Below, piece after piece: positions 44,983 through 53,782 of a stretch of DNA of 64,000 bases. This DNA comes from Flavobacterium anhuiense (GTDB taxonomy: Bacteria > Bacteroidota > Bacteroidia > Flavobacteriales > Flavobacteriaceae). Where the stretch lies: assembly GCF_004151235.1 (NCBI RefSeq), contig NZ_JUIV01000010.1, positions 1 to 64,000 of the forward strand. The letters are read 5' to 3'. A model generated the notes under the pieces. The model searched no databases and was not told the origin of the DNA. It saw only the letters and a program-made list of their open reading frames with translations. Both the position numbers and the translations under genes were made by a program. The first letter of the stretch is position 1; every line of letters begins with the position of its first letter.

Positions 44983-45121
44983 AAGTTTCTAAGAATCGAA
45001 GTTTTTTAAGATTCTGAGTTATTTTAGTAAATGTATAAAAACTTTTTTAAATCATTTTGTTATAAAAATAACGAGATACAAGTAGTTTCCTAATAGGTTA
45101 AAATTAAAATCTTAGAAACTT
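44983..45121. repeat. Degenerate palindromic element (AAGTTTCTAAGA type)
   Basis: AAGTTTCTAAGA (44983-44994) and TCTTAGAAACTT (45110-45121) are exact reverse complements, with further weaker matches such as TTAGTAACT inside. It fills the gap between acpH and glmM; the glmM promoter begins just beyond its right end. Confidence 0.55.
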
Positions 45122-45148
45122 AGCACCTTAGTAACTCGGTAACTTTTT

Positions 45149-45156
45149 TATATTTG
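45149..45156 (+). promoter_or_regulatory. Candidate -7 box of glmM
   Basis: TATATTTG, 26 bp before the ATG at 45183. A TTA stands 18 bp upstream in place of TTG. Confidence 0.5.
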
Positions 45157-45182
45157 TAAAAAAATAACCCTAACTCACAAAA

Positions 45183-46571
45183 ATGACTCTAATAAAATCT
45201 ATTTCTGGAATCCGCGGAACGATCGGAGGAAAAGTAGGAGACAATTTAACTCCTGTTGATGCAGTAAAATTTGCGTCGGCTTACGGAACTTTCTTAAAAA
45301 ACAATATTTCTAAAGATAAATTGACAGTTGTAATTGGCCGTGATGCAAGAATCTCGGGACCAATGATTCATAATTTAGTTGTGAATACTTTAATTGGTTT
45401 AGGTATCGATGTTATCGATCTTGGACTTTCTACAACGCCAACTGTTGAAGTGGCTGTTCCTTTGGAAAAAGCTGACGGTGGAATTATTTTAACAGCTTCT
45501 CATAATCCAAAACAATGGAATGCTTTAAAATTATTAAATGCTAAAGGTGAATTTTTAAGCGGTGCAGACGGAGCAAAAATTCTTGAAATTGCTGAAGCCG
45601 AAGCTTTTGATTTTTCGGATGTGGATAGTTTAGGCGAAGTTATTTCAAATGATGCTTATATGGATATTCATATCGATGAAGTTTTAAACTTGCCATTGGT
45701 AGATATCGAAGTAGTAAAAGAAGCTAAATTCAAGGTTGTTGTTGATGGTGTAAATTCATCAGGAGGAATTATTATTCCGAAGCTTCTAAAATTAATGGGA
45801 GTGGAAGTGGTTGAATTGTACTGTGAGCCAAACGGACATTTCCCGCATAATCCAGAGCCTTTAAAAGAGCATTTAACTGATATTTCTGAGCTTGTTGTAA
45901 AAGAAAAAGCAGATTTTGGTATCGTCGTAGATCCAGATGTAGATCGTTTGGCTTTTATCAGTGAAGACGGTGAAATGTTTGGAGAAGAATATACTTTGGT
46001 TGCTGTTGCAGATTATGTTTTAAGCAAAACTCCAGGAAATACAGTTTCTAACATGTCATCTTCTCGTGCTTTAAGAGATGTTACCAAAGCGCACGGCGGA
46101 AGCTATGAAGCAAGTGCTGTAGGTGAGGTGAACGTGGTAGAGTTGATGAAGAAAAACAATGCTATCATCGGTGGTGAAGGAAACGGAGGAATTATCTATC
46201 CTGAATTGCACTACGGAAGAGACAGTTTGGTTGGAGTTGCTTTGTTCCTGACGCATTTGGCAAACAAAAAAATGTCGGTTTCTGCTTTGAGAGCTTCTTA
46301 TCCAGAATACTACATGAGCAAAAACAAAATTGAATTGACGCCACAAATTGATGTTGATGCGATTTTAACTCAAATGACTGAGAAATACAAAAACGAAGAT
46401 ATTTCGACAATTGACGGTGTGAAAATTGATTTTGCTACAGAATGGGTTCATTTAAGAAAATCAAATACAGAACCAATTATTCGTATTTATACTGAGGCAC
46501 CTTCTCAAGCAGCTGCAGATCAATTGGCACTTCGAATTATTGATGAGATTAAAGTAATTGCTGGAATTTAA
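45183..46571 (+). CDS. glmM: Phosphoglucosamine mutase
   Basis: Product of 462 residues of the phosphohexomutase superfamily. The phosphoserine is S106 in GGIILTASHNPKQWNALK. The metal loop is DPDVDRL (near 246). The sugar-binding loop is GGEGNGG, and the C-terminal phosphate-binding loop is RKSNTEPIIRIYTEA. It converts glucosamine-6-phosphate to glucosamine-1-phosphate for peptidoglycan and LPS. In Bacteroidota this group may also act as phosphomannomutase, so GlmM is the best but not the only reading. It has its own promoter and terminator. Confidence 0.9.
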   Translation: MTLIKSISGIRGTIGGKVGDNLTPVDAVKFASAYGTFLKNNISKDKLTVVIGRDARISGPMIHNLVVNTLIGLGIDVIDLGLSTTPTVEVAVPLEKADGGIILTASHNPKQWNALKLLNAKGEFLSGADGAKILEIAEAEAFDFSDVDSLGEVISNDAYMDIHIDEVLNLPLVDIEVVKEAKFKVVVDGVNSSGGIIIPKLLKLMGVEVVELYCEPNGHFPHNPEPLKEHLTDISELVVKEKADFGIVVDPDVDRLAFISEDGEMFGEEYTLVAVADYVLSKTPGNTVSNMSSSRALRDVTKAHGGSYEASAVGEVNVVELMKKNNAIIGGEGNGGIIYPELHYGRDSLVGVALFLTHLANKKMSVSALRASYPEYYMSKNKIELTPQIDVDAILTQMTEKYKNEDISTIDGVKIDFATEWVHLRKSNTEPIIRIYTEAPSQAAADQLALRIIDEIKVIAGI

Positions 46572-46589
46572 GATTTCAGTTTTTAAAAT

Positions 46590-46617
46590 AAAAAAGCTCT
46601 TCGGAGCTTTTTTTATT
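46590..46617 (+). terminator. Intrinsic terminator of glmM with TTCG loop
   Basis: Stem AAAAAGCTC / GAGCTTTTT closed by a stable TTCG tetraloop and followed by a T-run. Confidence 0.9.
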
Positions 46618-46624
46618 TAAAAAA

Positions 46625-46881
46625 CATTCCGTTAGGAATGTCTCATTGGTAGAAAAAAAATGGCGTTGTTTATATTTGTGTCCTGTAGGGACACGTGATT
46701 TTTTTCGAATTGAATGCATTTCCGATTAATCAGACGTTCCTACGGAACGTGTAACTCTTACTTAAAATCTGATATCTACCGATGAGACATTCCTAACGGA
46801 ATGAATTTTACATAAAAACCTGTTTAGAAATTCTAAAGATTCTTTTGTTTATTCAAAAACTAATTTATTCCTAACGGAATG
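46625..46881. repeat. Cluster of five REP-like palindromes, nested
   Basis: CATTCCGTTAGGAATG (46625-46640), GTGTCCTGTAGGGACAC (46678-46694), ACGTTCCTACGGAACGT (46734-46750), CATTCCTAACGGAATG (46788-46803) and ATTCCTAACGGAAT (46867-46880). The first unit with its flank (46625-46653) is the reverse complement of 46775-46803 with one mismatch, so the whole forms a large palindrome with smaller ones inside. No coding content. It separates glmM from the glucanase gene. Confidence 0.75.
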
Positions 46882-46883
46882 AA

Positions 46884-48368
46884 TTAGTTCTTAATTATTT
46901 TAATCGATTTTTTAATATTTCCATACGAAGCGTTTACAATGTAAACTCCTTTTGGAAGCTTGTCTCCAATTTTAATATCTTGATTCGTAAAATAATCTGC
47001 AGAAGAAAAACAGACATCTCCTTTCATATCAATTATTTTGATCGTTAAAGGTTCAGTAGTGTTTGATTTAATATGCAAAGTGGCTTGCGTTTTTACAGGA
47101 TTTGGATAAATAGTAAAGCTCTCTTTTTCTAGCTCATTATCTTTAACGCCAAGATTGGCAACAGCAAAATCGATGAAATTAAAATTGAAGTCATTTGATT
47201 TGAATTTGATTTTTAAATACACCTCGCCTTTTGGTAAAAAAACATCATTTACCGTTTTATTAGCAAAAGTCTGCCAGTCACCTGTTGGTGGAAATGTTTC
47301 ATCGGCTTTTACCACAACGTCATTTACTAGAATGTCAAATTTGCCTGTCAATACGGGAGATGCCACTCTAAAAGTTAAGTTGTAGGTTCCAGCATTGGCA
47401 ACATTCAGCATAAATTCGTTCCAGTCTCCTTCATTGATGAAACAAACATTTTGCCCCGTTCCAGAATCTGTTGTTGCTTGTAAACCAGTTCCTTTTCTTC
47501 TGTAATGTTTATTGGCAATGACACGTCCAGGTACATTCATTTTTTTTGTTGTATAAGGAACATTGATATATTCAGTTCCAATTGGTCTTAAGACACCACT
47601 TGTAGCACTTAACAATTGTCCTTCTAACATATCAGTCCAAGTTGGATTTACTCTTCCAGAAAACCATGAATAACGAAAAATATCTGGATCATTTTCATAG
47701 CTGGTTAAAATTTGTTTCATGAAAGCTGTTTTTTCATCAGCGGTCTGTATAACTCTATTGGCAAACTCCGTAATCCAAAGCGGGCGATTGAATTGTTTTA
47801 AAATTCCTGTTACTCCAATCACAGATCCAGCAGTGGCATCATAAGTATGAAAAGCGATATAATCAACTTTACAGTTCGGGCATAATTGAAAAAACTGATT
47901 GTGCCAAACAACAGGGTCAGAAATTCCTCCGTAATTATTGGGGCCATTATAAGCTGGTGAGGCGCTTACAATTTCTAGATTTTTTGCAGCAGCGATTTTT
48001 TCAATATTTGCCCATGCATTTACTGCTTCTTGTGGTGTTAATCTTGCGCCGTCGGTAAAATTAGGTTCATTAAACGCCAGAAGATATTTGGCTCCAGGTT
48101 TTATTTTATTTATGAAAGTTTGTACGTCATTATCGTTGACTTTTCCCCATGCCATTGGAACAAACTCAACGCCGAGAGATTCATAAGTAGCTCGCAAATC
48201 GGCATCAGGTTCTGGGGACCAGTTGTACCACCAAGAAAGGCCTGGTTTTAAAACCTGCATATCGGCTTGGGAGTGGTATCCGTAAGCAATTCCTCGTTTC
48301 GGACTTTGGGCGAAGACAGAAAAAAAGAGCACCGATACGAAAAATGAAAAAAATAGTTTTTGGATCAT
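46884..48368 (-). CDS. Secreted GH128-like beta-1,3-glucanase with CBM6-like domain and T9SS tail
   Basis: Product of 494 residues. Signal peptide 1-20 (FSVFAQ). The glycosyl hydrolase core (about 25-270) has the acid/base E101 in LLAFNEPN and nucleophile E201 in LWITEFANR, as in family GH128. A carbohydrate-binding CBM6-like beta-sandwich covers about 285-405 (GDWNEFMLNVANAGTYNLTF). The last 75 residues are a type A T9SS sorting domain (FTIYPNPVKTQATLHI ... LPKGVYIVNASYG). It is therefore secreted and likely attacks laminarin or fungal beta-glucan. No sugar uptake genes are next to it. Confidence 0.92.
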   Translation of the reverse strand: MIQKLFFSFFVSVLFFSVFAQSPKRGIAYGYHSQADMQVLKPGLSWWYNWSPEPDADLRATYESLGVEFVPMAWGKVNDNDVQTFINKIKPGAKYLLAFNEPNFTDGARLTPQEAVNAWANIEKIAAAKNLEIVSASPAYNGPNNYGGISDPVVWHNQFFQLCPNCKVDYIAFHTYDATAGSVIGVTGILKQFNRPLWITEFANRVIQTADEKTAFMKQILTSYENDPDIFRYSWFSGRVNPTWTDMLEGQLLSATSGVLRPIGTEYINVPYTTKKMNVPGRVIANKHYRRKGTGLQATTDSGTGQNVCFINEGDWNEFMLNVANAGTYNLTFRVASPVLTGKFDILVNDVVVKADETFPPTGDWQTFANKTVNDVFLPKGEVYLKIKFKSNDFNFNFIDFAVANLGVKDNELEKESFTIYPNPVKTQATLHIKSNTTEPLTIKIIDMKGDVCFSSADYFTNQDIKIGDKLPKGVYIVNASYGNIKKSIKIIKN

Positions 48369-48410
48369 GGGTTAATGATTTTAGGTTCTTTTAGATAATT
48401 AGAGAAGAGC

Positions 48411-48418
48411 CAAATTTA
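48411..48418 (-). promoter_or_regulatory. Candidate -7 box of the glucanase gene
   Basis: TAAATTTG on the minus strand, 42 bp before the ATG. A TTG lies 24 bp further upstream, slightly long. Confidence 0.4.
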
Positions 48419-48515
48419 AATTGTTTCCTTTTTTTATCCATTCAAAAAAATCATTACAAAAACACATCAAATCTGATATACAAAGCCCATTTATGTAGTA
48501 TTACTCGGTTTTAAA

Positions 48516-48556
48516 AGAAAAAAGTCCGAAAAGCAGCATCTGTTTTTTCGGATTTT
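48516..48556 (-). terminator. Intrinsic terminator of the acyltransferase gene
   Basis: Minus-strand stem ATCCGAAAA / TTTTCGGAC with an 11-nt loop and T6 run, 22 bp beyond the stop codon. Confidence 0.7.
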
Positions 48557-48578
48557 CGGTTAAATTATTTTCGAAATA

Positions 48579-49451
48579 TTATTCTATACGGTGTTTCCAT
48601 CTTTTGTGCGTCCATAAATAAAACTCGGGAGCTTCTAGAATTTGTTTTTCTACTTCTTTAAGATACATTTCAGTAATTTTAAAGTTTTCTACTTCTTTCG
48701 GATTATCAGCAAGCGGAATAAATGTAGCCTCATAATAGCCTCTTCTAACTTTTTTAACCTCTACAAATAGAACTGCTAAATCATATTTTTTTGCTAATGT
48801 TTCGGCGCCTGTATGCACAGGAACTTCAACTCCCATAAATTTCATCGAATGAAAAATCCTTTCCATCTTTGGCGATTGGTCGCTTGCTAAACCATACAGA
48901 CTTAAAATACCCTCACGTTGGTTCTTTGCCATTGTTGGAATTGCTTTTCGGGTTTCGATCATCTCGGTATTGTATTTAGAACGGATTTTTCGAATTAATT
49001 TGTCAAAATAAGGATTAGCTAGCCTTTTGTAAACAGCAACTCCTTGAAATCCAAGTTTAGGATTTATCGTTAAAAGCCACTCGTAACTTGCATAATGTGA
49101 AGCTACCAAAATCACGCTTTTTCCCTTTTTAGCATAATCGCGAACAAGATCTATATTGGTTACATGAAATCTTCTTTCCATTTCCTCTGGAGACATGCTC
49201 ATGGTTTTTACCATTTCTAAAAACAGGTCACACATATGTTTGTAGAATTTCTTTTCTACAACTTTTCTTTCTGCATTGCTCAAATGAGGCAAAGTAAGCG
49301 CTAGATTTTCGCGCACTACTTTTTTACGATACCCGATAACTCTGTACACTAAAAAATATACAAAATCTGAGAATAGGTAAAATACAGGAAAGGGAAGTAT
49401 AGAGATAAGCCAAAGTAACGGGTAGGCTAAAATATAAACAAGAAATTGCAT
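48579..49451 (-). CDS. LpxL/HtrB-like lipid A acyltransferase
   Basis: Product of 290 residues with an N-terminal membrane helix (about 5-33). The catalytic HX4(D/E) motif is SHYASYEW (near residue 117). Later come AVYKRLANPYFDKLIRKIR, GLASDQSPK and the C-terminal FYLWTHKRWKHR, all typical of the LpxL/LpxM family. It adds a secondary acyl chain to lipid A at the inner membrane. Whether it is the lauroyl- or myristoyl-type enzyme cannot be told. It has its own -7 box and terminator. Confidence 0.9.
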   Translation of the reverse strand: MQFLVYILAYPLLWLISILPFPVFYLFSDFVYFLVYRVIGYRKKVVRENLALTLPHLSNAERKVVEKKFYKHMCDLFLEMVKTMSMSPEEMERRFHVTNIDLVRDYAKKGKSVILVASHYASYEWLLTINPKLGFQGVAVYKRLANPYFDKLIRKIRSKYNTEMIETRKAIPTMAKNQREGILSLYGLASDQSPKMERIFHSMKFMGVEVPVHTGAETLAKKYDLAVLFVEVKKVRRGYYEATFIPLADNPKEVENFKITEMYLKEVEKQILEAPEFYLWTHKRWKHRIE

Positions 49452-49465
49452 GTAATTTTTTTTTA

Positions 49466-49473
49466 CAAAGATA
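49466..49473 (-). promoter_or_regulatory. Candidate -7 box of the acyltransferase gene
   Basis: TATCTTTG on the minus strand, 14 bp before the ATG. The same octamer is used upstream of fic. Confidence 0.45.
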
Positions 49474-49563
49474 AATTAAAAATGATTAGCGATTGATATT
49501 TTGCTTTCTTGCTAACTTATCTTTAAGAATGATTATATTTACAATTCACAATAATTATTATTT

Positions 49564-50202
49564 ATGAATATTATTTTAATAGCGATTATCGTTGCGAACG
49601 TTGTTATTAGTTACAAAGGTTTTAACGATCTTTATTTTTTTAGAAAATACGAATTTCATGTAGGAAGCATTCGTTCAGGAGAGCAAATCAGAATGCTGTC
49701 TTCTGGTTTTCTGCATGTTGATATGATGCATTTGATTTTTAATATGCTGACTTTGTATTTTTTTGCACCTGTAGTTTTAGGTTGGCTTGGTAATTTTTCT
49801 TTCATCTTGGTGTATTTTGGAAGTTTAATTTTCGGAAGCCTTCTTACCATGCTCTTTCATAAAAATGATTATAGTTATAGAGCTGTTGGAGCCTCTGGCG
49901 CCGTAACTGGAGTTTTATATTCGGCCATATTGCTGCAGCCTGACATGATGCTCGGAATATTTTATGTCATTCCGATGCCGGCTTATCTTTTCGGAATTTT
50001 GTACTTATTGTACTCAATTTATGGAATGAAGGCCAAAAATGACAATATTGGGCATACAGCACACTTTGGAGGTGCTATAGGCGGTTATTTAATTACTTTG
50101 ATAAAAATGCCATCATTATTTACAGACCATACGTTGATGGTAATTCTGCTTGCAATTCCGATTTTGATACTTTTTGGAATGGCAAAATTGGGAAAACTGT
50201 AA
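49564..50202 (+). CDS. Rhomboid family intramembrane serine protease
   Basis: Product of 212 residues with six membrane segments. Catalytic serine S111 is in GASGAVTG, catalytic H167 in HTAHFGGAIGG, and the oxyanion residues H56 and N60 are in HVDMMHLIFN. It cleaves membrane proteins near or in the bilayer. The substrate is unknown. It diverges from the acyltransferase gene; the SIMPL-protein gene lies 51 bp downstream and may share its transcript. Confidence 0.93.
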   Translation: MNIILIAIIVANVVISYKGFNDLYFFRKYEFHVGSIRSGEQIRMLSSGFLHVDMMHLIFNMLTLYFFAPVVLGWLGNFSFILVYFGSLIFGSLLTMLFHKNDYSYRAVGASGAVTGVLYSAILLQPDMMLGIFYVIPMPAYLFGILYLLYSIYGMKAKNDNIGHTAHFGGAIGGYLITLIKMPSLFTDHTLMVILLAIPILILFGMAKLGKL

Positions 50203-50253
50203 GCTTGGCACAACTTTTGGAATGCTCTTGTCAAACATTAAAATTTAACAAAA

Positions 50254-50946
50254 ATGAAAAAACTAGTATTATTTTTAACAATCATGTTTATGACTATGTC
50301 TTACGGCCAAGAAATCAAACAAATACCTCTAATTAATGTTAATGGAGAAGGAAAAGTAAAAGTAGCACCTGATCAGGTTTGTATTTCAGCTTCTGTTGAA
50401 ACAAAAGGGAATAATGCTAAGGATGTTAAAAAACAAAATGATGAAAAGATGGATGCTGTTTTAAAATTCATCAAAAAAATGAATATCCCCACAGCAGATT
50501 TCAAAACAAAACAAGTAGCTCTTAATCCGCAGTACGATTATGAGAAAAAGAAAACTTCTTATAACGCTACACAAACTGTAGAAATCGTAGTAAAAGATTT
50601 GTCTAAGTATGATGAATTAATGGAAGGATTGGTTCAGCAAGGAATCAATAGAATTGACAGAGTTTCTTTTGAATCATCTAAATTAGCGCAGTACGAGTCT
50701 GAAGCAAGAAAATTAGCGATGAAAGATGCTAAAGTAAAAGCTGAAGAATACGTTTCTGTTTTAGGACAAAAAGTGGGTAAAGCGTTTACAATCTCTGATA
50801 ACTCTCAAGTTTACCGTCCACAGCCAATGTATGCTGCTATGAGAATGAAAGAAGCAGATGCAATGGGAGGAGCTTCAAACGAAACTCTAGCAATTGGCGA
50901 AATCGAAATTACAGCAAATGTTAGCGTAAGTTTTGTGTTAGACTAA
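50254..50946 (+). CDS. Secreted SIMPL domain (DUF541) protein
   Basis: Product of 230 residues. Signal peptide 1-18 (MTMSYGQ). The mature part is a single SIMPL/DUF541 domain: VNGEGKVKVAPDQVCISASV at the start, the central YNATQTVEIVVKDLSKYDEL, and ESEARKLAMKDAKVKAEEYV. E. coli YggE and Brucella BP26 are relatives; BP26 forms large channel-like rings. The role here is likely envelope or oxidative-stress related, by family only. Confidence 0.9.
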   Translation: MKKLVLFLTIMFMTMSYGQEIKQIPLINVNGEGKVKVAPDQVCISASVETKGNNAKDVKKQNDEKMDAVLKFIKKMNIPTADFKTKQVALNPQYDYEKKKTSYNATQTVEIVVKDLSKYDELMEGLVQQGINRIDRVSFESSKLAQYESEARKLAMKDAKVKAEEYVSVLGQKVGKAFTISDNSQVYRPQPMYAAMRMKEADAMGGASNETLAIGEIEITANVSVSFVLD

Positions 50947-50972
50947 ACGTTTCTAAAATTCCAAAATATTTT

Positions 50973-51013
50973 AAAATCCAAATTCCAATTTATACTGGGA
51001 TTTGGATTTTTTA
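50973..51013 (+). terminator. Intrinsic terminator after the SIMPL gene
   Basis: Stem AAAATCCAAATTCCA / TGGGATTTGGATTTT (one mismatch) and T-run. The arm sequence is nearly the same as in the terminator at 13115-13172. Confidence 0.75.
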
Positions 51014-51051
51014 TTTTGGATTTTTCCTAAGGATTCACGTATAGTTTGTTG

Positions 51052-51130
51052 TCCTGAGCGGAGTCGAAGGATTTTGTGCAAAATCATTATTGTGTGCTCA
51101 TCGATATGTGTCCTTCGACTCCGCTCAGGA
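51052..51130. repeat. Inverted repeat element (CCTGAGCGGAGTCGAAGG)
   Basis: CCTGAGCGGAGTCGAAGGA at about 51053-51071 and its complement TCCTTCGACTCCGCTCAGG at about 51111-51129, with a 39-bp AT-rich centre. Non-coding, between convergent genes. A lone arm of the same family is at 36481-36502. Confidence 0.7.
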
Positions 51131-51174
51131 AGACATAAAATGAGAATTGGAATTTGGAATTTCAGTTTTGGAAT

Positions 51175-52545
51175 TTAAACAGTCTTTAGCGGAAGCGTAA
51201 ACCTAAACGTACTTCCTTTTCCTTGTTCGCTTTCTACCGAGATTTCTCCTTTATGAATGTTTACGAACTCTTTGCAGAGCAGCAATCCGAGTCCGCTTCC
51301 GAGTTCGTTTTCGGTGCCTTTCTGAAGCACTTTTCCGTTAATTTTAAATAACTTTTCTTTGATGTAATCAGGAACTCCAATTCCATTATCCGTAATAGAG
51401 ATTTCTGCTTTCTGATTGGTTTTAATCAGTTTTAGTTTAACTTCTCCATTTTTACCTGTAAATTTAATAGCATTGCTCAGTAAATTGCGCAAAATGGTGC
51501 TAATCATATTTTTATCAACTTCTGCCTCAAGCAAAAAAGCCGATTCAAATGTGATGTCTATATTTTTACTTAAAGCGACATTTCTGCTTAGTTCAATATT
51601 TTCCTCAATTAAAGCATTTAGCAATATATTTTTAGGATGAAAAGTAATCATTCCCGTTTGGACTTTAGACCATTCCAAAAGATTTTCGAGCAGCTTATAA
51701 ATGTTTTTATTTGAGTCATGCAGCAGTTCCGATATTTCTTTTATTTCTTCACGGCTGTACTGTTCTATATTTTCCAGCAAAATTTCAGAAAGGGAAACCG
51801 ATGATCCTAAAGGTCCTCTTAAATCATGTGAAATAATAGAGAAAAACTGGTTTTTGTCATCCAAAAGCTTTTTGATTTTATGATCTTGTCTTTCTTTTAC
51901 CAAAAGCAAAAAGCCAACAATTCCGATTAAAGTTAGAAGAAACAAACAGATGCTGTAAAAGCTATCAAAAGTATCGTTAGAAATAATAAGATCTTGCGGA
52001 TGCAAGTATCTGTGGACTATTCGTATTGCAATTAGAATTTCAAATCCTGTATAGCACAAAACATAAAAAGTCTTGAAAAAGCTTTTTTCTTTTTCTGTGA
52101 AATAAATAATTGTAGGCAATAAATAGATAGTAAAAACACCAATGCCGCCAATGATAACACGAGTATTCATTGAAGCATAAAAAAGTGTTGAAATATTAAA
52201 AAGCAATATCGCTATTGCTGTAATGGCTATCTGAATTTGAAACTGTCTTTTTGCACGAGCTTTAATGAGCGATAACATGGCAAGTGTTTCGAAACAGCAG
52301 GCGCCAAAAATCATCGAATTGGCAATATTTATAGAAGCAAAATCTGGAATAATATTTCGTAAAAGAGCCAATATCCAAGCAAGAGTCAGTATTAATTTAC
52401 CTAAACCGAACCATTTTAATATTTTTCTATTATCGCTAGTAGCGTACGAAAAAGAAAAACTGAATATAAGGATGCAGGTAAAAAAATTACCCCAGAAATA
52501 AAGCAGAAAAATGGTTTTTGGATCTACTGGTAAAAGTTCAAACAT
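51175..52545 (-). CDS. Sensor histidine kinase with multi-helix membrane sensor
   Basis: Product of 456 residues. Residues 10-215 contain about seven hydrophobic helices with short loops and no periplasmic domain, suggesting an intramembrane or 7TM-type sensor. HisKA has H240 in FSIISHDLRGPLG. The ATPase domain has NLLSNAIKFTGKNGEV (N box), ITDNGIGVPD (G1) and GSGLGLLLCKEF (G2). No response regulator gene is adjacent, so it is an orphan kinase. The frame ends with FRFTLPLKTV. Confidence 0.9.
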   Translation of the reverse strand: MFELLPVDPKTIFLLYFWGNFFTCILIFSFSFSYATSDNRKILKWFGLGKLILTLAWILALLRNIIPDFASINIANSMIFGACCFETLAMLSLIKARAKRQFQIQIAITAIAILLFNISTLFYASMNTRVIIGGIGVFTIYLLPTIIYFTEKEKSFFKTFYVLCYTGFEILIAIRIVHRYLHPQDLIISNDTFDSFYSICLFLLTLIGIVGFLLLVKERQDHKIKKLLDDKNQFFSIISHDLRGPLGSSVSLSEILLENIEQYSREEIKEISELLHDSNKNIYKLLENLLEWSKVQTGMITFHPKNILLNALIEENIELSRNVALSKNIDITFESAFLLEAEVDKNMISTILRNLLSNAIKFTGKNGEVKLKLIKTNQKAEISITDNGIGVPDYIKEKLFKINGKVLQKGTENELGSGLGLLLCKEFVNIHKGEISVESEQGKGSTFRFTLPLKTV

Positions 52546-52577
52546 TAAAAGGGTTTTGCTTTTTGGAAATCGATTTT

Positions 52578-52585
52578 ACAAATAT
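52578..52585 (-). promoter_or_regulatory. Candidate -7 box of the orphan kinase gene
   Basis: TATATTTG on the minus strand, 32 bp before the ATG. Confidence 0.4.
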
Positions 52586-52761
52586 ACAAATAAAGTAAAC
52601 ATTCAGACCTGAGTTGGCGGTTCATGAGCTGTGCTCTTGCATATTTAACAATTAGTTTTCTTTAGAATCTTTACTGTTTTTTTTAAATTTACATATAGTT
52701 AAATTATTAAAAAGGGAAACAAATTAAAAGAAAGAATTAAATTACATGTTGATTGATTTCT

Positions 52762-52769
52762 TAGCTTTG
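52762..52769 (+). promoter_or_regulatory. Candidate -7 box of the YheT-type hydrolase gene
   Basis: TAGCTTTG, 26 bp before the ATG at 52796. No TTG at proper spacing. Confidence 0.4.
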
Positions 52770-52795
52770 TAAAAAGTACCACAAAACTTCTTGTT

Positions 52796-53773
52796 ATGCC
52801 ACTAATTGAACAATCAGAATATAATGCTCCTTCGATTATTCATCGCAACAGGCATATTTCTACCATTTATGCTGCCTTGATAAAAAAGTTCGAAGTGCCT
52901 CAATATACAAGAGAAAAGCATGAATTGAATGACGGAGATTTTATCAACATCGATTATATTTTAAGCGACTCAAAAAAAGCAGTCATTTTATGCCATGGCT
53001 TAGAAGGCGATTCGCGCAGAACATATAATAATAGCTGTGCGGCCTATTTTCTGCAGAAAGGTTTTTCGGTTTTTGCTTGGAACAATCGCACTTGCGGTGG
53101 AGAAATGAACCGACTTCCAAGATTGTACCATCATGGAGCAGTTGACGATCTTGATGAAGTGGTTCAGTTTGCTTTGAAAAAAGGAATTGAAGATATCTAT
53201 TTGATAGGATATTCGATGGGAGGCATTCAGTTGCTTAATTATTTGGGTTGGACAAAAATTGATCAGCGTATAAAAGCTGCAGTTTCAATTTCGGTTCCTA
53301 CTCATATTGCTACTAGTGCAAAAGTGCTTAAGCAAGGTTTTAATAGAGTGTATCTAAAGAATTTTACCATTGATATTAAAAAGAAATTGAAATATAAAGC
53401 AGCTCAATTTCCTGATTTTATTAATAGTGATCAAATTGATAATATCTCGACTTTTGATGAAGTCGATCAGTATTTTACGGCACCGCTTCATGGATTTGCG
53501 AGTCGCGATGATTATTACGAACGCGTTTCTCCTGAGTTTTCTCTGAAAAACATTACAACTCCGGTTTTAATTATTAATTCGCTAGACGATCCATTTCTGG
53601 GCGAAAGATGTTACCCGAGAACAATTGCCAAAGACAGCGCCTACGTGTATCTGGAAACGCCTAAATATGGCGGACATTGTGCTTTTCCGCTACGTGATTC
53701 TGAATATTCATATGCTGAGAAAAGAGCTTTTGAGTTTTTCGAATCTTTCAGGTCTAACAATACTTTGGTCTAG
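52796..53773 (+). CDS. Alpha/beta hydrolase of the YheT family
   Basis: Product of 325 residues. The nucleophile elbow is GYSMGG (near residue 140). The oxyanion segment is ILCHGLEGDSRRTYN, and FSVFAWNNRTCGGEMN is the family-specific loop. The acid is in LIINSLDDPFLG, and the catalytic histidine in KYGGHCAF. E. coli YheT is an uncharacterised esterase-like protein of the same group. A terminator for this gene lies inside the end of the convergent gene. Confidence 0.9.
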   Translation: MPLIEQSEYNAPSIIHRNRHISTIYAALIKKFEVPQYTREKHELNDGDFINIDYILSDSKKAVILCHGLEGDSRRTYNNSCAAYFLQKGFSVFAWNNRTCGGEMNRLPRLYHHGAVDDLDEVVQFALKKGIEDIYLIGYSMGGIQLLNYLGWTKIDQRIKAAVSISVPTHIATSAKVLKQGFNRVYLKNFTIDIKKKLKYKAAQFPDFINSDQIDNISTFDEVDQYFTAPLHGFASRDDYYERVSPEFSLKNITTPVLIINSLDDPFLGERCYPRTIAKDSAYVYLETPKYGGHCAFPLRDSEYSYAEKRAFEFFESFRSNNTLV

Positions 53774-53782
53774 AAATAAATT

